Positions 1-8,242 of a stretch of DNA of 36,395 nucleotides are shown here, piece by piece (the stretch's first letter is position 1; each line of letters begins with the position of its first letter). This stretch comes from JAGORM01 sp050255815 (lineage in GTDB: Bacteria; Patescibacteriota; Microgenomatia; Levybacterales; GWA1-39-11): contig JBLMVJ010000008.1 of the NCBI GenBank assembly GCA_050255815.1, positions 1-36,395 on the forward strand, given 5' to 3'. The notes under the pieces were generated by a model that saw only the letters and a program-made list of their open reading frames with translations, did not search any database and had not been told where the DNA came from. A program made the position numbers and the translations under genes.

Positions 1-3000
1 CTGGTTGGCAGTAGTAGCAAGGGTTCCGTTGGCAGTAAGGTATGCTCCTCCTGCTGTTCCTGCTGAGAGGGATGCAACCGGTACACCGTTGCCTACATTC
101 AGGACGGCAAACTTAGAGGAAACGGTTGCACTACTACCAACCAGGAAATCAAGTGTGGTGTTGGTTGGGTAGATAGCGCCGGCATTTAGACTGAAGTAAT
201 TGGTGCCCAAACCTGCAGGATCAATCCAGGAAAGCGTCCCTGAACCGTTGGTCTGTAATATGTAGTTTACCCCTTGGGACCCGGGCCAGGTGTAGGTCAG
301 GGAGTTAAACTGGGTGGTGCCAATGTTGGTGAGGTTGCCTGATGCGTCAATCCTCTGGGTCCCTGCTCCTGCTCCGGTGTTAATGCCGGTGGTGCCATTC
401 AAGGTGGTACCGGTAATAGTGTTGGCGGTTGCAATAGTGCCAAAGCCGGAGGCGATAGAACCGGAGACCAGGGCGCCGGTGGTGGTAAGGCTGGAACTGG
501 TAACGCCGGTTCCCAGGGTAGTTGCAGTCAGGACATCTGCGCCACTAATCTGGATGGCAGGGTTGCCGCTGTTTACATTCAGGAAGCCAAACTTTGCAGA
601 GGCGGAAGCATTCCCCCCAATTAACAGATCCTGTGTTGTGTTATATAGGTAAGCAGCACCATTCAAAGAAAGAAAGCGGGAAATTGAAGCGTCCAAAGAT
701 ATAACGCCGGTAGCACCGGTATTACTCACATCAAAATCAGGAGCGGTAAACCTAAGCGTATCAATACCTGTTATAGGGCTATTGGTGCCTTCCTGGATCT
801 TAATAACTGCAGATGAAACTCCTCCAATATCATCACCGCAAGTCCATTCTCCATTTACGGAATCCCACTTCAAAAGTTGTCCGTTGGTACACCCCTGCAA
901 AAGCCCGAGCTGATTCTTAGAACCCGCACCTACATTAAATTCCAAACCTGAGCGGGAGCTTGAAAGCCCGGCGCTTGCGGAACTGGAAAGAAGGTCTACG
1001 GAAAGTGCATTTGAATTAACTGCTAATCCATCTCCGGTAATATCACTAAAACGATCTCCATTAAATGTTAAGAATCCGGACCCGCCTCTGGGATTAATAA
1101 CTATGTCTCCGGTAGTCCCGCCTCCAAGTGTCAAATTTTGGTAAGCAGTAGTTGCCAGATTTCCATTCGCAGTCAGGTATGCTCCTCCGTTGCCACCGGC
1201 TGAGAGGGAGGCAACCGGTACACCGTTGCCTACATTCAGGACGGCAAACTTAGAAGAGGTAGTGGCGGTTGCACCTAATGCGAAATCAAGTGTGGAGTTT
1301 ACCGGATATAACAGCCCTGATGCTGCTGTCCAGTATTCTGTCCCTGTTTGGGCCTGTTGCCAGGAGAGTGTTCCACTACCGTTTGTCTGCAGGAAGTATC
1401 CTGCGGTTTGTGAACCGGGCCAGGTGTAGGTCAGGGAGTTAAACTGGGTAGTGCCAATGTTTGAAAGGTTGCCTGATGCGTCAATTCTCTGGGTCCCTGC
1501 TCCTGCTCCGGTATTGATCCCGGTAGTGCCGTTCAAGGTTGTCCCGGTAATAGTGTTGGCGGTTGCAATGGTGCCAAAGCCGGAGGCGATAGAACCGGAG
1601 ACCAGGGCGCCGGTGGTGGTAAGGCTTGAGCTGGTGACGCCGGTACCCAGGGTGGTTGCAGTCAGGACATCTGCTCCACTAATCTGGATGGCAGGGTTTC
1701 CGCTGTTTATATTCAGGAAGCCAAACTTTGCAGAGGCTGAGGAATTTGCACCAATCAATAAATCCAAAGTAGTATTAGAGGGATAGATGGTTCCCGCATT
1801 CAGACTAAAGTAGTTAGAAGTTGGCAGACTTCCCGGGTTAACCCAGGTAAGCGTTCCGCTTCCGTTTGTCTGTAAAACATAATTGGCAGACTGGGAACCT
1901 GGCCAGGTATAGATTATAGAATTAAACTGGGTCGTTCCAATATTTTGAATATTTCTGCTTGAATCCAAAACCGTAGTACCATTTGCTTGCAGAGCAGTCC
2001 CGGCGGCAATATTTACCGTATTAACACCGGTTGAAAGATAAGTAGACGAAATATTTCCAATATTTGCTAAGTTACCGGAAGCATCAATCCGCTGCGTTCC
2101 GGCTCCTGCTCCGGTATTGATCCCGGTAGTGCCGTTCAAGGTTGTCCCGGTAATAGTGTTGGCGGTTGCAATGGTGCCAAAGCCGGAGGCGATAGAGCCG
2201 GAAACCAGGGCGCCGGTGGTGGTAAGGCTGGAACTGGTTACTCCGGTGCCAAGGGTTGAAGAAGATAAAACATCTATACCATTAATCTGGTAGGTCTTGC
2301 CGGAGGAAAGGGTGATGGAGCCGGTGGAAGTAACTGTCCCTACTCCACCAAATGGATTTAACGTAATGTTGCCGCTATTTCCCCCACCTATGGTGATATT
2401 CTGGCTGGCAGTACTTTCCAGTGTTCCATTTGCCGTAAGAAAAATACCGCCATTAGTACCCGCTGAAAGGGACGCTGTAGGAACACCGCTATCCACATTC
2501 ATGAACGCAAATCGTGCAGCATCCGTAGCGCTACCGCCAACTAAAAAGTCCAGGGTTGTATTGGTTGGGTAGATGGCACCGCTTTGGATAGTAAAATCAT
2601 TCGTCCCAAATGCAGTAGTGCTCTGCCAGGAAAGAGTTCCGGAACCATCAGTGACCAGAGCATAGCCGTTAGTTCCCGCAGTTCCCGGCCAGGTGTAGGT
2701 TACGCTATTAAACTGAGTAGTTCCAATACCAGTTAAGTTTCCGCTGGAGTCTATCCTCTGTGTTCCTGCCCCGGCTCCGGTGTTAATCCCGGTGGTGCCG
2801 TTAATGGTAGTCCCGGTTATGGTATTTCCGCTATTAATAGTCCCAAAACCGTTTGCAATAGAACCGGAGACCAGGGCACCGGTGGTAGTCAAAGAACTGG
2901 AAGTAACCCCAGTGCCAAGGGTTGAAGAAGACAGGACATCTGTGCCATTAATCTGGTACGTCTTGCCGGAGGAAAGGGTGATGGAACCGGTTGAGGTAAC

Positions 3001-4160
3001 GGTTCCTGCTCCACCCATAGGGGAAAGGGTGATGTTTCCACTGCTTCCTCCGCCTACCGTTATATTCTGGTAAGAAGTGGAAGCCAGCGTACCATTTGCA
3101 GTAATAAACATTCCCCCTGCTCCTCCTGCAGAAAGCGTTGCGGTTGGCACGCCTGAGGAAACGTTCATCACTGCAAAACGGGATGATGCGGTAGAATCGC
3201 TTCCCAGCAAGAAATCCAAGGTATAATTTCTGGGGTAGACGGCACCGGCATTAATGCCGAAAAAGTTAACTGAAGGGATATTTCCCGGATCTATCCAGGA
3301 CAGGAGTCCGGTTCCACTTGAGGTCAGCACATAATTACTGCCTGCTGCATCTGCGCCCGGCCAGGTATAGGTAACGGTATTAAATTCTGTAGTTCCAATA
3401 TTTGCTATATTTCTTGACGCATCAAGAATGGTAACTCCGTTTGACTGGAAAATAGTTGCGGCAGAAAGGTTAACTACACCGGCGGAAGCAGAAAGGTATG
3501 AGGAAGAAATATTGCCAATATTGGAAAGGTTTCCGGAAACATCAATCCGCTGTGTTCCGGCTCCTGCTCCGGTGTTAATCCCGGTGGTGCCGTTAATGGT
3601 TGTGCCGGTTATGGTGCTTCCACTGTTAATAGTCCCAAAACCGTTTGCAATAGAACCGGAGACCAGGGCACCGATGGTAGTCAGGGATGATGCCGTGACA
3701 CCGGAACCCAATGTTGTTGCAGTCAAAACATCTGTGTTGTTAATCTGGTAGGTCTTGCCGGATGCCAGCGTAACTGTTCCAAGAGAGGTAACCGTCCCGG
3801 ATCCGTTAGCCGGTGAAAGAGTTATATTGCCTGCTGTCGCGCTCCCAATAGTCATGTTTTGGGAACCGGTGGTTGTAAGACTACCATTGGCAGTAAGAAC
3901 TAAATTTCCTGATCCCCCGTTTATAGATACCGACGGAGTTCCGGAAGCCATATTCAGAACTGCAAATTTGGAAGATGCGGTAGATGTACCACCAACCAGA
4001 AAATCAAGCGTGCTGACAATAGGATGGACGGCTCCGCTTGTAATAGCAAAATAGTTCGTGCCTACTCCGCCCGAACTACTCCAAGAGAGCCCTCCGGCTC
4101 CATCAGTTGTCAGAACAAAACCGGGAGATCCGTCTATTCCCGGCCAGGTATAAGACACCC
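1..4160 (-). repeat. Internal DNA repeats of the giant surface gene
   Basis: The block 1-660 is repeated at about 1138-1800 (period about 1137 bp, 379 codons), with long stretches near-identical at the DNA level, for example 281-620 against 1417-1760. A shorter module encoding GAGAGTQRID followed by a Gly/Thr-rich strand run recurs at about 351, 1491, 2094, 2757 and 3550. The YTWPG motif recurs six times, at about 290, 1423, 1905, 2693, 3362 and 4145. High DNA identity between some copies points to recent duplication or gene conversion. Confidence 0.9.
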
Positions 4161-5688
4161 CACCAAAGCTGGTAGTACTTGCAAAAGTTGCAGGACCGGT
4201 CACGTTTATACTGCTCCCAAATGTAGCAGCTCCACTTAGGTTAAAGGTTCCTGTCACATCAAGTGTAGCAGTAGGAGCGGTGTTGCCTATGCCTACAAGA
4301 TCAGATGTACTATTTGGATATAGATTGTTATTGTCTAGAGTCCATGGATTTGCTGCAGCAACGGAAGAAGTAATAGTTATCTTCTTGCTCCCGGTGTCTG
4401 TAGAAAGTCCTATGCCGGAACCGGCTACAAACTCCAGAGTATCTGTGCCGCTTCCTGCAGAGAAACTGCTGCCGCCTGCTTTAATCGTTGAGAAAGCACT
4501 CTGTGCTACCGCTGTACTGGAAAGCGTATTCCCGGAAATGGTTAGACCGGATCCCAACTCTATGGTTCCGGCTGTTCCGCCCAGAGAAAGCACCCCGGTA
4601 TTTGCTATGGTGGGCGTCTGTCCTCCGCTTACGCTAATACCTGCTCCGGGAGTTACGGAATAAATTATATTTGAGGCGGTAATTTGTCCTGTTCCCAAAT
4701 CAAGGTTTTTATTATTAATCCGGACGTCCTGGTTGAAAACTGACCTTAAGTTCACAGTAAATACTCCGCTCCCGGTTGACTCTGCCAAAACTGATTCTCC
4801 TATTTTTTTCTTCTGTGCATCAGTTAAAGCAGCTAAGTGCTTCTGGTCTGCTGTAAGCTTTCCCAATAATGCAGCAGACTCCGGTGATGTACCGGAAAGG
4901 TCCTTCATGACGGTAAATGAAAACAAGCCAAGACAAAGCAAAACTATAACACCCAGGCTCACTACTGCCTTGCGCAGGTCGGGAATAGCAGGAATATTGA
5001 TATTTTTTGATATATTGTGGGTATAGTTTGATATATGATGTACTTCCTTATGTGGCATATGCGTTACGGGAACAGAAGCTATAAACTTTTCTACGGTGCC
5101 TGAAATAAATCCTTTATGCAGACCTCTTTGAATAAAAGGTCTCTTCTCTTCTTCTTGGGCAACAGGAGAAATTCCAGCAATAGGTGAAGTGCTAACCGGT
5201 GCATCTGTTTTTTCAAAAGAAGCTACCGTCTCAGAAGCTGTTACCGGTGCCGGTTGCTGGGTCAAATCTATAACCGGTTTAGGAAAGCTTATAGTAGTAT
5301 TTGCCGGGAAGTAAGAAGAAGCATACAAATCAAACCCCGGAATCTTCTTTTTCTTGCGGGCTGAGAGAAATTCTTTGACCGCCTGCTGGGAATAAACCCT
5401 ATTACCATTCTCATCCCGGTCTGCCACTATAACACCTTTCTCCTCTAACCTTCTGAGTGTTGATTTGGAAACAGATAAAGCCTTTGCTGCTTCAAGAATA
5501 GTAAGGGGTTTATTATTCCTCAGTTCCAGGACGGCATCTTTTTTGAAGAAACGGTTTTTCCCATCCAGGCGCTCTGAGGTGATCCTTCCGGCTGCTTCCC
5601 AACGTCTTAAGGTGTCTATAGAGACCCCAAGAAGCTTGGCGGCGCGGCCAATGGTTAGATAATCTTGGTGAGGCAGATTTTTTGTCAT
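1..5688 (-). CDS. Giant membrane-anchored fibre-like surface protein with N-terminal tandem MerR-type HTH domains (partial)
   Basis: The frame is open from an ATG at 5688 to the left edge (1896 codons seen, no stop in the parts I checked codon by codon), so the C-terminus is missing. Residues about 10-50 (motif YLTIGRAAKLLGVSIDTLRR) and 60-105 (PLTILEAAKALSVSKSTLRR) are two MerR/excisionase-type helix-turn-helix units. A polar linker follows to about 238. One hydrophobic helix lies at 240-261 with basic residues (LRK) before it, so the HTH part should be cytoplasmic and the rest outside. The ectodomain is rich in Gly, Thr, Ser and Asn, with recurring YTWPG, NTGAGAGTQRID and LQTNGSGTLSW motifs typical of phage tail-fibre and CPR surface proteins. 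A S74-type chaperone could sit at the unseen end. It is divergent from the ATPase operon. Function is inferred: adhesin or fibre, possibly self-regulating through the HTH part. Confidence 0.85.
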   Translation of the reverse strand, partial: MTKNLPHQDYLTIGRAAKLLGVSIDTLRRWEAAGRITSERLDGKNRFFKKDAVLELRNNKPLTILEAAKALSVSKSTLRRLEEKGVIVADRDENGNRVYSQQAVKEFLSARKKKKIPGFDLYASSYFPANTTISFPKPVIDLTQQPAPVTASETVASFEKTDAPVSTSPIAGISPVAQEEEKRPFIQRGLHKGFISGTVEKFIASVPVTHMPHKEVHHISNYTHNISKNINIPAIPDLRKAVVSLGVIVLLCLGLFSFTVMKDLSGTSPESAALLGKLTADQKHLAALTDAQKKKIGESVLAESTGSGVFTVNLRSVFNQDVRINNKNLDLGTGQITASNIIYSVTPGAGISVSGGQTPTIANTGVLSLGGTAGTIELGSGLTISGNTLSSTAVAQSAFSTIKAGGSSFSAGSGTDTLEFVAGSGIGLSTDTGSKKITITSSVAAANPWTLDNNNLYPNSTSDLVGIGNTAPTATLDVTGTFNLSGAATFGSSINVTGPATFASTTSFGGVSYTWPGIDGSPGFVLTTDGAGGLSWSSSGGVGTNYFAITSGAVHPIVSTLDFLVGGTSTASSKFAVLNMASGTPSVSINGGSGNLVLTANGSLTTTGSQNMTIGSATAGNITLSPANGSGTVTSLGTVTLASGKTYQINNTDVLTATTLGSGVTASSLTTIGALVSGSIANGFGTINSGSTITGTTINGTTGINTGAGAGTQRIDVSGNLSNIGNISSSYLSASAGVVNLSAATIFQSNGVTILDASRNIANIGTTEFNTVTYTWPGADAAGSNYVLTSSGTGLLSWIDPGNIPSVNFFGINAGAVYPRNYTLDFLLGSDSTASSRFAVMNVSSGVPTATLSAGGAGGMFITANGTLASTSYQNITVGGGSSGNITLSPMGGAGTVTSTGSITLSSGKTYQINGTDVLSSSTLGTGVTSSSLTTTGALVSGSIANGFGTINSGNTITGTTINGTTGINTGAGAGTQRIDSSGNLTGIGTTQFNSVTYTWPGTAGTNGYALVTDGSGTLSWQSTTAFGTNDFTIQSGAIYPTNTTLDFLVGGSATDAARFAFMNVDSGVPTASLSAGTNGGIFLTANGTLESTASQNITIGGGNSGNITLNPFGGVGTVTSTGSITLSSGKTYQINGIDVLSSSTLGTGVTSSSLTTTGALVSGSIASGFGTIATANTITGTTLNGTTGINTGAGAGTQRIDASGNLANIGNISSTYLSTGVNTVNIAAGTALQANGTTVLDSSRNIQNIGTTQFNSIIYTWPGSQSANYVLQTNGSGTLTWVNPGSLPTSNYFSLNAGTIYPSNTTLDLLIGANSSASAKFGFLNINSGNPAIQISGADVLTATTLGTGVTSSSLTTTGALVSGSIASGFGTIATANTITGTTLNGTTGINTGAGAGTQRIDASGNLSNIGTTQFNSLTYTWPGSQTAGYFLQTNGSGTLSWQQAQTGTEYWTAASGLLYPVNSTLDFALGATATTSSKFAVLNVGNGVPVASLSAGGNGGAYLTANGNLATTAYQNLTLGGGTTGDIVINPRGGSGFLTFNGDRFSDITGDGLAVNSNALSVDLLSSSASAGLSSSRSGLEFNVGAGSKNQLGLLQGCTNGQLLKWDSVNGEWTCGDDIGGVSSAVIKIQEGTNSPITGIDTLRFTAPDFDVSNTGATGVISLDASISRFLSLNGAAYLYNTTQDLLIGGNASASAKFGFLNVNSGNPAIQISGADVLTATTLGTGVTSSSLTTTGALVSGSIASGFGTIATANTITGTTLNGTTGINTGAGAGTQRIDASGNLTNIGTTQFNSLTYTWPGSQGVNYILQTNGSGTLSWIDPAGLGTNYFSLNAGAIYPTNTTLDFLVGSSATVSSKFAVLNVGNGVPVASLSAGTAGGAYLTANGTLATTANQ

Positions 5689-6064
5689 TGTACCCAAATG
5701 GGTGAATTAATTCGCTTTTATACTCAAAATGCTTTAACTTACAACTTCGATATGCATTTTGTGTACATAACCGGTTGACGAGAGTTTCATACGCTAGTTA
5801 ACCGGGAATATCCTCAGCTGGTATAGGTATGCATAGGATATTAGCTTTAATTAATTAATGCATCTTTTCACGCTCTCTGTCAAGGCTTAATTTTATAGAT
5901 TTAGCTTCAGATTTTTAGAGAAATCTGAAATTGTACCATTTAGTAGCGTATGGTTATTAACTTCACCTTTTCACAACACGGGCAATTATCTGTTTGTCAC
6001 GCTTGATTATTAAATCTGAGCAATATTTGCCCAGATACTCCACTCCCCTTTTGATAACTTACTA
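5689..6064. other. Divergent intergenic region with small hairpins
   Basis: No convincing gene is visible. It holds the promoters of the two divergent units and several short inverted repeats: AATATCCT/AGGATATT at about 5807-5842 and TCAGATTT/AAATCTGA at about 5910-5932. Their role is unknown; regulation of the surface gene or of the ATPase operon is possible. Confidence 0.4.
5717..5744 (-). promoter_or_regulatory. Probable promoter of the giant surface gene
   Basis: On the minus strand TTGTAA (5744-5739) and TATAAA (5722-5717) are separated by 16 bp, about 29 bp before the ATG. A short palindrome, ACCCA-AA-TGGGT (5692-5703), lies between the -10 box and the start codon. It could be an operator, possibly for the protein's own HTH. 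No clear Shine-Dalgarno site is seen. Confidence 0.45.
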
Positions 6065-6093
6065 TTGACACTTTTTTTGTACAAAAATATACT
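6065..6093 (+). promoter_or_regulatory. Near-consensus sigma70 promoter of the ATPase operon
   Basis: TTGACA (6065-6070), a 17-bp spacer and TATACT (6088-6093) are seen. This is the best promoter in the window and predicts a start near 6100. That start lies downstream of the ATG at 6096, so translation should begin at the ATG at 6111, preceded by GAGGTG (6101-6106). Confidence 0.85.
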
Positions 6094-6110
6094 GGATGAA
6101 GAGGTGTTAT

Positions 6111-6890
6111 ATGAAAAAGCTTTCTGCCCTTTTTTTCATTCTTTCATTTTTATCGCTTGCCGCCCAACAGCATGTCTTTGCCCAGGGGTTTTTGTCCGGT
6201 GTTGCCACCTATGTCCAGATCTCTGACAAGACGGTTAAAAACGGGGATATTGTCTCTATAGGCCCTAAAGAATATTCATTGGCAAAAATCCCCTATGACT
6301 CCCTGATTGGCGGCGTTGTAGCACTGGACCCTGCCCTCTCCATAGACCTGACCGGTGGTGCAAAGAGTTACCCTATAGTAACTACAGGGAAAGCGTTAGT
6401 TAACGTCAACACATCCAATGGACCCATTAAAATTGGGGACCTGATAACTGCTTCCACCACCCCCGGCGTTGGTATGCGGTCTATACAACCGGGATACGTC
6501 ATTGGGAATGCCCAGGAGAATTATTCTGAAAAAGACCCTAAGAAAGTCAAGGCTATCCAGGTAGTACTGGACACCAGGTATGGCTACCCTCCGGTACCGG
6601 GTGTAGGCGCAGGTTCAAAAATCCTGGAGATATTTAACCTTACTGCTGCTGCTTCATATCAACAACCCAGCCTGTTTATCAAATACGCTATCTCTGCATT
6701 TATTGTCATAGTTACATTTGTTATTGGGTTCTTTACATTTGGCAGGATTGCAAGCAACGGCATTACTGCCCTGGGACGTAATCCTTTAGCAGGACGCATG
6801 ATAGAGGTTGGTATAGTTTTAAACGTTTTGATAGCATTAGCAATAGTTTTTTCCGGCTTATTTTTAGCGTATTTAATCATTAGACTGTAA
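6111..6890 (+). CDS. ATP synthase c-like rotor protein with signal peptide and extracellular fibre-type domain, no ion-binding carboxylate
   Basis: 259 residues from the ATG at 6111. Residues 1-25 form a signal peptide with a VFA-Q cleavage site. Residues about 26-185 form a soluble domain with NGPIKIGDLITASTTPGVGM, a pattern common in tail-fibre-type surface proteins. The last 70 residues are two transmembrane helices around the loop ITALGRNPLAGRM, matching the cytoplasmic ARNPE loop of F-type subunit c. The gene stands where atpE stands, before b and delta. Odd points: the second helix has no Asp or Glu (the canonical carboxylate, 18 residues after the loop Pro, falls in a Leu/Ala stretch); the Gly-rich pattern of helix 1 is lost; and the N-terminal domain faces outside. 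A ring of this protein would carry a crown of extracellular domains and should not translocate protons in the known way. An alternative reading is a two-helix anchor with only superficial c similarity. Confidence 0.75.
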   Translation: MKKLSALFFILSFLSLAAQQHVFAQGFLSGVATYVQISDKTVKNGDIVSIGPKEYSLAKIPYDSLIGGVVALDPALSIDLTGGAKSYPIVTTGKALVNVNTSNGPIKIGDLITASTTPGVGMRSIQPGYVIGNAQENYSEKDPKKVKAIQVVLDTRYGYPPVPGVGAGSKILEIFNLTAAASYQQPSLFIKYAISAFIVIVTFVIGFFTFGRIASNGITALGRNPLAGRMIEVGIVLNVLIALAIVFSGLFLAYLIIRL

Positions 6891-6904
6891 TAGTATGGGA
6901 AAAA

Positions 6905-7008
6905 GTATTAAGAGTATCATGTGTATCACAAGTATCAAGGGTTTAAGGAAGCTTAGTTTAAATGCTCTTGGTACCTTTGGTACTTTTGATACCCTTGGTA
7001 CCCTTGAC
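6905..7008. repeat. Inverted pair of 9-mer arrays inside the ATPase operon
   Basis: The left arm (6905-6948) has units such as GTATCAAGG every 9 nt. The right arm (6964-7008) has the complementary units CTTTGGTAC, TTTTGATAC and CCTTGGTAC. In RNA the arms could form an imperfect hairpin between the c-like and b genes. The same 9-mer family occurs at 12934, 18635, 25449 and 35615. Confidence 0.8.
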
Positions 7009-7019
7009 GTATTAAACAT

Positions 7020-7745
7020 ATGAATTTACAAATCCTGCTCTATCTCTTTTTGGTGGTAATACTATTCCTGTCCTATGGAATTTTGTACCTTGTGAGGAAA
7101 ATCTCCAAACAGAATGAGCTGCTAAACAAACCTCAGAATGACTACGTAGACACGCTGGAGCTAGTACAGCAGGCCCAGAAACAGGCAAATGCCATAGTGG
7201 AACGAGCGGTGGAAAGCGCAAAACATATTCTCTTTGAGACTGAATATGTAAAACATGACATTACCAGGGAGATGCAGGATAGCCTACAAAAGGTTGCTGA
7301 AGAAACCATAAAAATGGTCCAGGGCCGCTCTGATGAATCTGAAAAGGAATTCCGGGCAGTAGTAGATGAAATTAAGTCAGACTTTGTAAAGGAAGCAACA
7401 GAAAAATTAACGGCTATAGAAAAAGTTACTGAAGATGAAACAAATGATTTTAGGGAAATTCTGCGCAAAGAAACCGTGGGAGCACAGGAGTATATAGGGA
7501 AAAAGATTAGCCAGGACTTTGAGTCTGTTCAGGCCGAACTGGCAGAATACAAGAAGGCACGGCTAGAGGAAATTGAGAAAAACATCCAGGGAATTTTACG
7601 CCAGGTAATCCTGGAGGCAATAGGCAGCAATATTAACCTGCAAATCCATGAGGACCTGGTGCTGGAAAGCCTGGACAAGGCCAAAAAGACCGGTTTTTTC
7701 AAAAACCTTGAGGAGAAAAACAAGGTTGCGGTGGAGGAAGGATAA
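7020..7745 (+). CDS. atpF: F1 ATPase subunit b (peripheral stalk)
   Basis: 241 residues. One N-terminal membrane helix (about 3-27) is followed by a long charged alpha-helical and coiled-coil region that runs almost to the end, with the C-terminal part rich in Glu and Lys. This is the architecture of subunit b, the stator that links the membrane part to F1. It is longer than the usual 155-175 residues, which suggests a longer stalk. It lies between the c-like gene and delta, as in ordinary atp operons. Its stop overlaps the next start (TAATG). No clear Shine-Dalgarno site precedes the ATG. Sequence identity of b subunits is always low, so the call rests on architecture and position. Confidence 0.8.
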   Translation: MNLQILLYLFLVVILFLSYGILYLVRKISKQNELLNKPQNDYVDTLELVQQAQKQANAIVERAVESAKHILFETEYVKHDITREMQDSLQKVAEETIKMVQGRSDESEKEFRAVVDEIKSDFVKEATEKLTAIEKVTEDETNDFREILRKETVGAQEYIGKKISQDFESVQAELAEYKKARLEEIEKNIQGILRQVILEAIGSNINLQIHEDLVLESLDKAKKTGFFKNLEEKNKVAVEEG

Positions 7746-8242
7746 TGGACCTGAAAGAAAAAGAAATTCCCATAGAGCTTCAAGATTTTTTTTCCATGAT
7801 CTATACCAAAAATGATCTAGTACTTTTCTATAAAGAAATAGATCAAGTTATAGCTGACCTTTTTAAAAGCACTGAGGGAATTAAAAAGGTATTGGATGAC
7901 CAAATGGGGCATGAAAAGAGTGAAAAAATTATGGCTTTTTTGAGAGCTTCAGGAATTGATGTTACTAACCAGGTAAAGATCCAGGAACAGCTGCAGATTA
8001 TTAAAGAACTGGGAAACCTTTTACCGGTCGTTTCCCTTACGTTGGCTTTTGAACCATCTGCTAAAAGTACTAAAAATATTTCTTTGTGGTTTAACCGGAA
8101 CTTAGAACAGAAGGTTCTATTGGAAATTTCTCTGGAAAGAGGAATTATTGGCGGGGCGCATATTTCTTTGGACGGACTGTACCATGATGGAACACTAAAA
8201 ACAGGCATTAACCATCTTCTGGATACTAAAAAATACATATGA
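7745..8242 (+). CDS. atpH: F1 ATPase subunit delta
   Basis: 165 residues, close to the usual 175-180. The N-terminal part is helical. The C-terminal part contains LLEISLERGIIGGAHISLDG followed by a Gly-rich strand and a short helix. This matches the conserved delta ending (GG-(L/I)-x-(V/I)-x-(V/I/L)-(G/D)-x-x-x-x-D-G-(S/T)-(V/L)). The subunit joins the b stalk to the top of the alpha3-beta3 head. It is translationally coupled on both sides: TAATG with subunit b and ATGA with alpha. Its presence argues that a complete stator is made even though no subunit a is seen. Confidence 0.85.
   Translation: MDLKEKEIPIELQDFFSMIYTKNDLVLFYKEIDQVIADLFKSTEGIKKVLDDQMGHEKSEKIMAFLRASGIDVTNQVKIQEQLQIIKELGNLLPVVSLTLAFEPSAKSTKNISLWFNRNLEQKVLLEISLERGIIGGAHISLDGLYHDGTLKTGINHLLDTKKYI

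Noticed and set aside
314..4663. Series of plus-strand open frames rich in Pro and Val
   Set aside because: They are antisense shadows of the repetitive Gly/Thr-rich giant gene on the minus strand; the repeats explain their similarity to each other.
6096..6110. Upstream ATG of the c-like gene (adds MKRCY)
   Set aside because: It lies 2 nt after the -10 box, before the predicted transcript start. The ATG at 6111 has a ribosome binding site and gives a clean signal peptide.
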